Assembly: GCA_003223995.1 (NCBI GenBank)
Contig: QHYA01000062.1
Span: forward strand, 1-47,105
Direction of reading: 5' to 3'
Origin: Acidobacteriota bacterium
GTDB taxonomy: Bacteria > Acidobacteriota > Polarisedimenticolia > QHYA01
DNA: 47,105 nt
The notes under the pieces were generated by a model. It had not been told where the DNA came from, ran no database searches, and saw nothing but the letters and a program-made list of their open reading frames with translations. This document shows, one piece after another, positions 34,055 through 41,706 of the stretch. The position numbers were made by a program, and so were the translations under genes. Every line of letters begins with the position of its first letter. The stretch's first letter is position 1.

Positions 34055-35428
34055 TCAGATTTTGGCCGCGGACTGAGGCTCCACCTCCAGCCGGTATTTT
34101 TCGATCCGTCGATAAAGAGAGGCGCGGGGGATTCTCAGGATCCGTGCCGCCTTGAGCTTGTTGCCGTTCGTGTGAAGGAGAACGTCGCGGATATGGTTTC
34201 GCTCGATGTCCTCGAGCGGGCCCAGGCCGATGGCGGCGAATCCCGACCGCGCGTGTTGGATCGATTCGGGAAGGTCGCGGGGCCGGACGATCTCCCGGGA
34301 GGCGAAGATCGCGGCCCGCTCGATGACATGCTCCAGCTCCCGGACGTTTCCTGGCCAGTGATAGCCGCAAAGGAGCTCCTGCGCACGAGGCGAGAGCGTG
34401 CGCGCCGGACGCCGCAGCTTGTCGTGATAGCGACAAAGGAAGTGCTCCGCGAGAAGAGGGATGTCCTCCGGCCTCTCCCTCAGGGGGGGAAGCCTCAGGG
34501 TCACCCCGTTCAGCCGGTAATAAAGGTCGGTGCGAAACGCCCCTTCCTCGATCGCCTTCTCGAGGTCGGCATTCGTCGCCGCGATGACCCGCACGTCCAC
34601 CTTGCGCGATTCGGTGCTGCCAATGCGCCGCACTTCCCGTTCCTGGAGCACTCGCAGCAATCCGAGCTGCGCCCGCGTTGTTGCCGCCACGATCTCGTCG
34701 AGAAGGAGAGTCCCCCCGTCGGCCGCTTCGAAAAGCCCCGCCCGTGAGGCGCTGGCACCAGTGAAGGCGCCCCTTGTCCATCCAAACAGCTCGCTTTCGA
34801 GCAGCGTCGAGGGGATCGTCGCGCACGAGACGGCGATGAAAGGCCCTCCCCGCCGGCTGGAGTGATTGTGGACCTCCCTGGCGGTGACCTCCTTTCCCGT
34901 TCCCGACTCGCCCAGGATGATCACCGTGGTCGATGCCGGAGCGACCTGCTCGATCTGCCCGTAGAGAGAGAGCATCGCCGGCGAGCGGCCGACGAGACTC
35001 CCGAGTGAGCAGCGCGATTCCGTGCGGCGCCTCAGTCTTTCGAGGTCCTCCGAGAGGCGCTTGCGCTCCAGCGCCTTCTGGATGTCGATGGCGAACTTCT
35101 CTGCATGCAGGGGCTTCGTGACGTAATCGTAGGCCCCCTCCTTGATCGCGCGGACAGCAGTGTCGATATCGCCGTGGCCCGTCATGATGATGACCTCGGT
35201 CTCGCACCAGCGCTGCTTGACCTGCAACAGCAGATCGATTCCGCTCACTCCCGGCAGCAGCATGTCCGCCAGCAGCAGGTCGTAAGGCCTCTCTTCCAGA
35301 AGAGCCAGCGCCTGCCGCGGGCTGGAAGCCACGTCGACCCGATGCCCGTCGGCCTCGAGGATGTCGCGCGTCAGCGCGAGAAGGCCCGGGTCATCCTCGC
35401 AGACGAGGATCTCGCCCCGGTGCTTCAT
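34055..35428 (-). CDS. NtrC-family sigma-54-dependent response regulator
   Basis: 457 residues. The receiver domain (about 1-120) has 'VCEDDPG', phosphoacceptor Asp55 and Lys in 'YVTKPLHAEKF'. The AAA+ domain (about 150-385) has Walker A 'GESGTGKE', the sigma-54 contact 'GAFTGA', Walker B 'GTLLLDEI', and the Arg finger region 'FRTDLYYRLN'. A Fis-type helix-turn-helix ends the protein ('NKLKAARILRIPRASLYRRIEKYR'). The ATG overlaps the stop of the DHp protein gene (ATGA), so that protein is probably its phosphodonor. The consensus sigma-54 promoter just downstream of the gene is the probable target. Confidence 0.95.
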   Translation of the reverse strand: MKHRGEILVCEDDPGLLALTRDILEADGHRVDVASSPRQALALLEERPYDLLLADMLLPGVSGIDLLLQVKQRWCETEVIIMTGHGDIDTAVRAIKEGAYDYVTKPLHAEKFAIDIQKALERKRLSEDLERLRRRTESRCSLGSLVGRSPAMLSLYGQIEQVAPASTTVIILGESGTGKEVTAREVHNHSSRRGGPFIAVSCATIPSTLLESELFGWTRGAFTGASASRAGLFEAADGGTLLLDEIVAATTRAQLGLLRVLQEREVRRIGSTESRKVDVRVIAATNADLEKAIEEGAFRTDLYYRLNGVTLRLPPLRERPEDIPLLAEHFLCRYHDKLRRPARTLSPRAQELLCGYHWPGNVRELEHVIERAAIFASREIVRPRDLPESIQHARSGFAAIGLGPLEDIERNHIRDVLLHTNGNKLKAARILRIPRASLYRRIEKYRLEVEPQSAAKI

Positions 35429-35757
35429 TCCGTGGCCCGCCTGCCCGGATCGGACGGCGATGCGCCGGAAGACGCGCTCCCGCTCACCTGAAGGGTCGCT
35501 TGCTTGAGCCGCTGGCTCATCCTGGCGCAGTTGTCGATGATCATCTGGAGCCGCTTTCGACCAACTTCGGAGAGGGCCTCCTCCTTCATCAGTAGCAGCT
35601 CGGCAAGCCCGGAGATGGCCGTCAGCGGATTGTTCAGGTCGTGTCGGAGCCGGGACAAGACCGCCTCCGGCTCCAGGCTAGGCTCCGGGTCCGCGTTACC
35701 TTCGGCGATCGTCGTGAGATCCTGCGCCACGGATGGCGCCGCGAGTTTCCGTTCCAT
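35425..35757 (-). CDS. Stand-alone DHp (HisKA) domain protein
   Basis: 110 residues from ATG 35757; the frame continues upstream to 35847 through poorly conserved sequence. A single HisKA-type helix pair is visible: 'AVLSRLRHDLNNPLTAISGLAELLL' with His39, then 'RKRLQMIIDNCARMSQRLKQ'. The rest is low complexity, and no ATP-binding domain follows. It could be a phosphotransfer protein phosphorylated by another kinase's ATPase domain, possibly the GTPase-fused kinase. Stop/start overlap with the NtrC-type gene (ATGA) implies they work together. Confidence 0.8.
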   Translation of the reverse strand: MERKLAAPSVAQDLTTIAEGNADPEPSLEPEAVLSRLRHDLNNPLTAISGLAELLLMKEEALSEVGRKRLQMIIDNCARMSQRLKQATLQVSGSASSGASPSDPGRRATE

Positions 35758-35902
35758 CTCATGATGTAATCTTGGCCCGCCTCGCCTGCCTGTCAAACCG
35801 CCTCCCGTGACCGCTGGGGGCAGCCTGCCGGGCTCGCCCCCCAGCACTCGACTTTCCCCCTCCCCCGCGCGTAATAATCACGCCGGAGCCTGGGTTTCTC
35901 GG

Positions 35903-36757
35903 GTGGGTCGATTGAGCGACGAGCAGCTTCTGGGCCTCTTCCTCGGCGGAGACAAGGACTCCTTCAACGTTCTGGTCGGACGTTGGGAGGGCCCTCTCTA
36001 CCATTTCGCTTACAGGTTCCTCGGCCAGCACGAGGAGGCCCGGGATGTCTGCCAGGAGACCTTCCTGCGCGTGTACCGCCGGGCGGACCGCTTCCGCGAT
36101 GGCGGGAAGTTCTCCACATGGCTCTACCAGATCGCCTTGAACCTGTGCCGCGACGTCGCGCGGAAGCGCAAGCGCTGGGACCGCATCTTCGTCTCCCCGC
36201 GGCGGGCCGAGGCGGGCGAGCGGGCGGTTGCGGAGCCTGCCGATACCGGCGAGGGCACCGAGGAGAGGGTGCTGCGCGCCTGGCAGAGATGGCGGCTCCG
36301 GCACGCTCTCGCCGCGATCCCCTCCGATCAGCGGGTGGTGGTGGTCATGAAAACGTTCCAGGGGATGAAGTTTCGCGAGATCGCCGAGATCCTGGGCTGT
36401 CCCGAGAGCACTGTGAAATCACGAATGTATTACGGACTGGCCAACCTCAGGCGGAGCGTGCCGGCGGGAGCGGGATCGGCTCGAGGAGACCTCGGCTCTG
36501 CTGCGCGGAAGCCTCGCGGGAGAAGAGGAGATCCCCGCAAGACCCCTCTCTCGCGTCTGGAACGACCCCCACGTCGTTTCCCCGGCTGGCGGGCCTCGCT
36601 GGAGCCGCTTCGTCATGGCGGCCTGTCTGCTGCCCGCCGCCTCCCTGGTCGTGCTTGCCGCGGGGAACACGCGCCTGCAAAAGGACGCCTCCGGATGGTC
36701 GCTCCAGTTCTCCCTTCTCCCCCGCCGGGAGACCGCTCGTGCCGTAACCGTGGATGA
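35903..36757 (+). CDS. ECF-type sigma factor, 3' end lost
   Basis: Start GTG 35903 is preferred; TTG 35912 and an upstream start near 35807 are possible. Region 2 ('EEARDVCQETFLRVYRRADRFRDG', 'FSTWLYQIALNLCRDV') and region 4 ('RHALAAIPSDQRVVVVMKTFQGMKFREIAEILGCPESTVKSRMYYGLANLRR') are complete. After 'LANLRR' (about 36450) the frame runs on in low-complexity Arg/Pro/Gly sequence to 36757, while good coding moves to another frame ('CRRERDRLEETSALLRG'). The normal sigma stop and the start of an anti-sigma factor seem deleted. It is divergent from the DHp/NtrC genes. The regulon is unknown. Confidence 0.82.
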   Translation: MGRLSDEQLLGLFLGGDKDSFNVLVGRWEGPLYHFAYRFLGQHEEARDVCQETFLRVYRRADRFRDGGKFSTWLYQIALNLCRDVARKRKRWDRIFVSPRRAEAGERAVAEPADTGEGTEERVLRAWQRWRLRHALAAIPSDQRVVVVMKTFQGMKFREIAEILGCPESTVKSRMYYGLANLRRSVPAGAGSARGDLGSAARKPRGRRGDPRKTPLSRLERPPRRFPGWRASLEPLRHGGLSAARRLPGRACRGEHAPAKGRLRMVAPVLPSPPPGDRSCRNRG

Positions 36758-37064
36758 GGTCTCGAAGCTGGCGGAAGAGCACCTCCGGGCCGAGCTGAGC
36801 CAGCGTTTCGAACGAGAGCGCTCGATCCTCCTCGACGCCGTGGACAGGCGGCTGGAGGAGTCGAGAGAGACGCTGGTACGGGACCTCTCCCACGCCCTGG
36901 CGAGACAGGAGGAGACCCTTTCCGCGGGCTTCCGAAGCGACAAGGAAGAGCTGCTGCGGCGGGGCCGCGAGGTCGAGCAGATCGTCGGAACGGAGATCGG
37001 CCGGACCAGAGAGATGATCGGAGCGGTGCTCGCCGCTTCGGGTCCAAAGGTGACCGAACAGTGA
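36615..37064 (+). CDS. Anti-sigma-like membrane protein, N-terminus missing
   Basis: The ATG at 36615 gives 149 residues, but coding in this frame begins earlier, about 36453 ('CRRERDRLEETSALLRGSLAG'), which looks like the end of a zinc-finger anti-sigma domain cut off from its His/Cys ligands. One membrane helix ('MAACLLPAASLVVLAAG') is followed by a long periplasmic coiled coil ('LAEEHLRAELSQRFERERS', 'DEVSKLAEEHL', 'REVEQIVGTEIGRTREMI'). It pairs with the ECF sigma upstream. Its stop overlaps the next gene's GTG (GTGA). Confidence 0.62.
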   Translation: MAACLLPAASLVVLAAGNTRLQKDASGWSLQFSLLPRRETARAVTVDEVSKLAEEHLRAELSQRFERERSILLDAVDRRLEESRETLVRDLSHALARQEETLSAGFRSDKEELLRRGREVEQIVGTEIGRTREMIGAVLAASGPKVTEQ

Positions 37065-37981
37065 AGGCTCTCGTGGGGCTGCTCCTGCTGGCGGCGCTGC
37101 CCCCCCGGGCGGCCCGGGCGGGCGTGGCCCCCCCTCCGGGCCCCCGGAGTGAGCTGCTCCGGCACGAAAGCGACTCCCGAGAGCGGCTCGACTGCTTCGC
37201 TGCCAAGCTGGACGCGTTGCTGCGCCGGCAGCAGAGCGAGGGGATCTATCCCGAGGCCTTCTCCTTCGGATTCGCTCTCGAAGGGCACGGGATCGTCTTT
37301 CTCTCGCGGGCCGTGCGTTCCCCCCTGGGCGCTCCGGCCGCCTACCTCCGCCTGCTGGGCGTGCCTGCCGCCTCTGGCAGCGCATTGGTCATGGAAAAAC
37401 CTTCCGGCTCCGCCTACCTGCCCATCGAGCGGCTGACGGAGAAGGCTCGGATCGCCCGCGAGGAAGCCGATCTGCGCCGCGCGAGAAGAAGGCTGCAGAT
37501 CTTGAGTCAGGAATTGCGGTCACTCCGCGACCTTCCCGACCCAACACCCCACCTCGAGATCGCCACGGACAGGGCGCCGGCGGCCGTGGTCCTCAACTGG
37601 ACGGCCGAGCTGACCCGGCGGCAGATCGCGCTGGCGAGAATAGAAACGGAGGTCGCCTCGCTCGGAGCCCGGCTAGAAGAGGCGGAGGGAATTCAGGGGT
37701 ATCCACGTGGACAGGATGCCCCCTCCGCGGCGCCTCCACGCGATCCCCTCGACAGGATCGCCGAGAGCGTAGTGGATCTTGTCCTGCAGGAGGGCCGTGC
37801 CCTTGCCTCGCACCGCGACGATCGCATCTCGATCGTCCTGCTGGTGCGTCCCGTCGGAGAGGAGAAACCGGATTCGGTCCTCCAGTTCAACGCGGCGGGC
37901 GCTGACCTTCCGGCTTCCCAGGACCCGACCGCGGTGGAGGCTGCTCGAAAGAAGGTTGTGGTGACGAAGAGCCCGCGCTGA
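37061..37981 (+). CDS. Exported coiled-coil protein, unknown function
   Basis: 306 residues from GTG 37061 (GTGA overlap with the anti-sigma-like gene). A signal peptide (MKALVGLLLLAALPPRAARA) precedes 'RERLDCFAAKLDALLRRQQS', a beta-rich stretch, and a coiled coil ('IAREEADLRRARRRLQILSQELRSLRD'). It is the last gene of the ECF operon, possibly the sensor input or envelope target. Its 3' end overlaps the convergent PEGA/PDZ gene by 95 bases, an unusually large overlap. No family recognised. Confidence 0.68.
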   Translation: MKALVGLLLLAALPPRAARAGVAPPPGPRSELLRHESDSRERLDCFAAKLDALLRRQQSEGIYPEAFSFGFALEGHGIVFLSRAVRSPLGAPAAYLRLLGVPAASGSALVMEKPSGSAYLPIERLTEKARIAREEADLRRARRRLQILSQELRSLRDLPDPTPHLEIATDRAPAAVVLNWTAELTRRQIALARIETEVASLGARLEEAEGIQGYPRGQDAPSAAPPRDPLDRIAESVVDLVLQEGRALASHRDDRISIVLLVRPVGEEKPDSVLQFNAAGADLPASQDPTAVEAARKKVVVTKSPR

Positions 37982-40142
37982 GGATGTCGGCGCGCACGCG
38001 CGCCGCTGGAGCGAGTGGGACACCCTCGAGGCTGTCGAGAGTGGCTTCATCGTCACCGGCCGCGGAACGGAACGCCTCGGCCGCCTCGCCTTTCATCCCC
38101 AACCGCTCGCAGGCAATCCCGGACAGGTAGGAGAGAGTAGCTCGCGAGATCCCTGCTCCGGCGGGCAGGTCGAGGTGGCGCGCAGCCTCCCGCAAAGCCT
38201 GCGCATTTTCTCCGAAGTGAAGCAGCGCCGCCATCAGGTTCAATACAGCGATAGAGCGAGCCGGCTCTCCGGGGGCGATCGAAGCCGCCAGCGATGCCTC
38301 GACGGCAGCCTTGTGGTAGGAGAGGATGCCGCCGCTCGATGTGGACGCGCCGGCGGACTCGGCGAAGGGGAGCAAGGTCGGAGCCGGGGCCGGGAAGAGG
38401 GTCATCTGCCGGACGGTCCCTTGCCTGCGGATCTCGATCGCTCTGGAGCTCGGAGGACGCTGCGCGTCGCTCCACATCTTGTGAAGGGTTGCTGCCCCGG
38501 CGACCTTCTGGCCGTCCACGGAGACAATCTCGTCGCCGGGCGCGAAGCCTGCCTCTGCGGCCGGTCCGGGCCTCACCGAGAGGACGATGGGACCGCCGGC
38601 CAGCAGAGTGTCCAGAAGGATCAGGCCGGTAGCGGGCGCCTGTAGCCGGAGAGGTTCATCGAAGCGCGACAGCATGCCCCCCCACCGCGCGCCGTCCGCA
38701 GCGTCGAACTCCCAGGACTCCGGAGCGGCATGGAAGGGGGAGGCGACGGAGAAGCGCAGGCGTGGAGAGACGGTCCCGGGCAGAAGGCGGACCGACAGAG
38801 TGAGACCAGACTTCTCGCCTCGGGCCTCACCATGCTTGGCCCCTCCAGCATCCGATGCGGGCTTGATGCCGCCGGAATCCGCCGCTGGAGCGGCGCTGGC
38901 CGCGGCCAGCTCGTTGAGGTTGTAATTACGAAGGCCGGTCGCGGCCTCCCGCACACGATCGAGGATGCCGAGCCGCTCGTCCTCCGTCAGGCCCATCGTC
39001 GCGGCCGGGTCCGCTTCGAGGCTGAGCCAGAGCTCCGCCTTCGGGTGGGTGCTGATCTGCAGGCTCCTGCCGGCTGCAATGTCCAAGCTCTCGTGCCAGC
39101 GAATTCCCTCGGCGAACGCGACTTCGAGCGACCGCTTTCCGGCGCAGACCTCCCTCTCCGCCAGCGGCGTCTGCCCGATTGGCTCGCCATCGAAGAGCAC
39201 GGTGGCGCCAGCGGGAAGCGACACAACAGAGAGGCGTGCCGTCGCTCGCGGAACTTCCACCGGCTTGAGCACGACCGGCGTCCGATCGATCAGGTCCACC
39301 ACGACCATGAATCGGCGCGACTGCTCCGCGTGGCATACCTTCCTGAACGTGACCTCGTGCTCTCCTGGGGCGAGTGCCGCAAGGGTGAAGGACGCAGAGA
39401 CGCCCTCCTCCCCTTCAGGGCCGGCGGCGGTCACACCCGCAGAGGCGCCGTCAACGATCACCTCCACTCCGGAGGGAACCGTCTGCAGGATCACAGCCCG
39501 GGCGTTGGGGGTCAGGACGAGGCGAAGATCCTTCTTCTCTCCGGGGCCGACCGTCACAGGAAGCTCTGCCGGATCGAACCCGGCGTGGCTTCCTGCGAGA
39601 ACATGTTCGCCAGCTACCACCGCCCTGTCAGCGAGCGGGCAGCTTCCCGACGGCTGCCCGTCGATTGTCAGCGTCGCACCCTCGGGATCGCAGGCGACAT
39701 TCACGAATCCGATCAGACCCGAACGGACCTTTCTGAACCGCTGGACGATCTTCGGGGAAACAGTCTTCTCGTCGAGCTGGTAGGAGGGATTGGTCCGGAC
39801 CAGCAAGGCGAAGTCCGCTTCCGCCTTCTTGGCGCGGCCGAGAGAGATCTCGGCCTGCGCGCGAAGGTCGAGGGCGCGGCAGAAGAGCGTGAAGGACGCT
39901 TCATTCGCGGGAGCAGGTTGGCCGAGGGCCGACAGTGTCTCCGTCAGCTTCCGGACCGCCGGATCGAACTTCAGCTCGCCGAGAAGACGCTTTCCTTCGG
40001 CCAGCATGGCCGCGGCCGGCTCGGCCGGGTTTTCCTCCGCGGACGCTGGGCCCGCCAGAAGCAGAAAGCCGAAAGGGATCACCACGGCGCTTCGCGCAAT
40101 CACCGCCGCCGAGAGAAGCGATCGGAAGAGATGATGTTTCAT
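37887..40142 (-). CDS. Secreted PEGA-repeat, PDZ and TPR protein
   Basis: About 751 residues from ATG 40142. The frame is open upstream to 41753, but a signal peptide begins here ('MKHHLFRSLLSAAVIARSAV', ending near 'LAGPASAEE'), and ATGA overlap with the upstream gene's proper stop supports this start. Order: TPR-like helices (45-150), PEGA domains ('VACDPEGATLTIDGQPSGSCPL', 'TVPSGVEVIVDGASAG', 'SLPAGATVLFDGEPIGQTPL'), a PDZ-like domain ('LSVRPGPAAEAGFAPGDEIVSVDG'), then more helical repeats. It is likely periplasmic or surface-associated. It follows the kinase and the NHL-like gene in the same direction. Confidence 0.8.
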   Translation of the reverse strand: MKHHLFRSLLSAAVIARSAVVIPFGFLLLAGPASAEENPAEPAAAMLAEGKRLLGELKFDPAVRKLTETLSALGQPAPANEASFTLFCRALDLRAQAEISLGRAKKAEADFALLVRTNPSYQLDEKTVSPKIVQRFRKVRSGLIGFVNVACDPEGATLTIDGQPSGSCPLADRAVVAGEHVLAGSHAGFDPAELPVTVGPGEKKDLRLVLTPNARAVILQTVPSGVEVIVDGASAGVTAAGPEGEEGVSASFTLAALAPGEHEVTFRKVCHAEQSRRFMVVVDLIDRTPVVLKPVEVPRATARLSVVSLPAGATVLFDGEPIGQTPLAEREVCAGKRSLEVAFAEGIRWHESLDIAAGRSLQISTHPKAELWLSLEADPAATMGLTEDERLGILDRVREAATGLRNYNLNELAAASAAPAADSGGIKPASDAGGAKHGEARGEKSGLTLSVRLLPGTVSPRLRFSVASPFHAAPESWEFDAADGARWGGMLSRFDEPLRLQAPATGLILLDTLLAGGPIVLSVRPGPAAEAGFAPGDEIVSVDGQKVAGAATLHKMWSDAQRPPSSRAIEIRRQGTVRQMTLFPAPAPTLLPFAESAGASTSSGGILSYHKAAVEASLAASIAPGEPARSIAVLNLMAALLHFGENAQALREAARHLDLPAGAGISRATLSYLSGIACERLGMKGEAAEAFRSAAGDDEATLDSLEGVPLAPAARVRADILSAGSSSPQPSFEQPPPRSGPGKPEGQRPPR

Positions 40143-41600
40143 CGCAGCCGGACGATCCGCCCCGTGCGCCGCATCAAGGACGTACAGGTTGCCTGCCGCG
40201 TCGGTGGCCAGCGCCTGGATCGAGTCAAACCCTTCCTCCCCACGCCCCTGAGCCCCTCCGGGGGAGCGGACCGGCTGGGGACGAATGTGTCGGAGCTCGC
40301 GGCCGGAGGGATCCAGCAGCACCACGTCGCGCGTCTTCTCGAGCCCGACCCAGATCCTCCCGTCCGGATCAATGGCAAGTCCCTTGAGAGACCCGGCCCT
40401 CGCCCTGTACAGCAGCCCCTCGAACTGCATCGAGGGGCCGTAGCGAAGCAGCGAAGATTCCGAATCATCGATCAGCAGCACGCGGCGGTCCGGGGCCACA
40501 GCGATCGTCCCGATCCTCCGGACCTTCGGCACCTCCTTGTCCTTGCCCGCTGCGCCCGCCGCGGGAGCGATGGGCGCTTCGCCCGGCCTGCCGGCCTCCC
40601 GGCTTCCTGCTGCGCGCAGCCCGCCGGCCGGATCGGCAGCGAGCGCGATCGGCCTCGGCCAGGGCTGGCGCGCGATGGCCTTCCCGGTAGCATCGAAAGC
40701 AACGAGAGCATCCGTCTTCTCGTCGGCGACCCAGAGCGTCCCGTCCGCCGAGATCGCGAGGGAGCGAGGAGACTTCAGTCCCGCCCCCCCCGTGGCCGCC
40801 GCGAAGCCCTCGTCGAGCTTCCACGCTCCGGCCGCGCCCGCGGGGCTCCGAACGAGCCGTCGAAGGCGGTAGAGAAGGCTTTCCCTCTGAAGAGAAGACG
40901 CCGCCAGGGGGGATTCCGGAAATTGCTCTCTCAGGACCTGCAGTTCTTGAAGCGCCCGTCCGATCTCCCCTCTTCGGTCGAACAGGTCGGAGGCGAGGAA
41001 GCGGGCGCGCTCCGCAAGCGGGCTCCCCGGATCAGACTCGAGCAGGTTCAGGAGAGTGACCAGGCCCCTGCCCTCGGCCCCTTGGGCCAGATCGCATCTC
41101 GCTGCGGCAAAGGCCGCGAGATCCGCTTCCTGCGAATCGGGATGAAGCTGCCTCACCGCCATGAAGTCCGCATAGGCTTCATCAAGGTTCCGCCGCGGAT
41201 TGACCGGGTCCATGGCGATGAAACCGAGCGAATAGAGCGCGGCGGGAGCGGAGTTCGAGGGCCTGTATCGCTCCCGGATCCTGGCGAAGAAGCCGGACCC
41301 TTTCTCCAGTCTCTGCAGGTCCACGCCGCCGAGCCCGGAGATGTCCACTACCGGGTAGTAGACGCGACCCTCTGCCAGGAGGGCATCGTCGGCGTACTCG
41401 CTGTCGGGGGCGACACGCAGGAGCTCCTCGAGCTGCTGCAATCCCTGCGCGGTCTTCCCTTCATCCAGCAGCCTTCTGCCCAGAAGGTACAGATTCTCGC
41501 CCGAATCGTCCGCCGCCGCGGCTTCAGAACGCGCAGGGACCACGAGCCCGGGCCAGAGCATCGCCCCCAGCAGCAGGATCTGTAGAAGAGTCTTGGCCAC
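40139..41600 (-). CDS. Secreted TPR and NHL/beta-propeller protein, frameshifted near its 3' end
   Basis: About 485 residues. GTG 41600 starts a signal peptide ('VAKTLLQILLLGAMLWPGL'). A TPR region ('NLYLLGRRLLDEGKTAQGLQQLEELL', 'ELQVLREQFPESPLAASSL') precedes beta-propeller blades ('SPRSLAISADGTLWVADEKTDALV', 'GLAIDPDGRIWVGLEKTRDVVLLD', 'IQALATDAAGNLYVLD'). After 'NLYVLD' (40162-40173) the frame slips: the expected end 'RRTGRIVRLR' and TGA (40141-40139) lie in the other frame. As written, the ORF fuses to the PEGA gene (1288 residues). A single-base indel explains it. Confidence 0.75.
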
Positions 41601-41706
41601 CGTCGATGAATTGTATTGCGCCTTCGTCCTCTCCTGCAGACCGGGCGCAGCGGCGCCTTTGGTGCTCAGGATGTCCCTTCTGAGGGCGGCGCCAGGGCGA
41701 TTCGTT

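Noticed and set aside
38730..41585. 951-aa plus-strand ORF opposite the PEGA and NHL-like genes
   Set aside because: Antisense shadow; the minus-strand frames carry signal peptides and domains.
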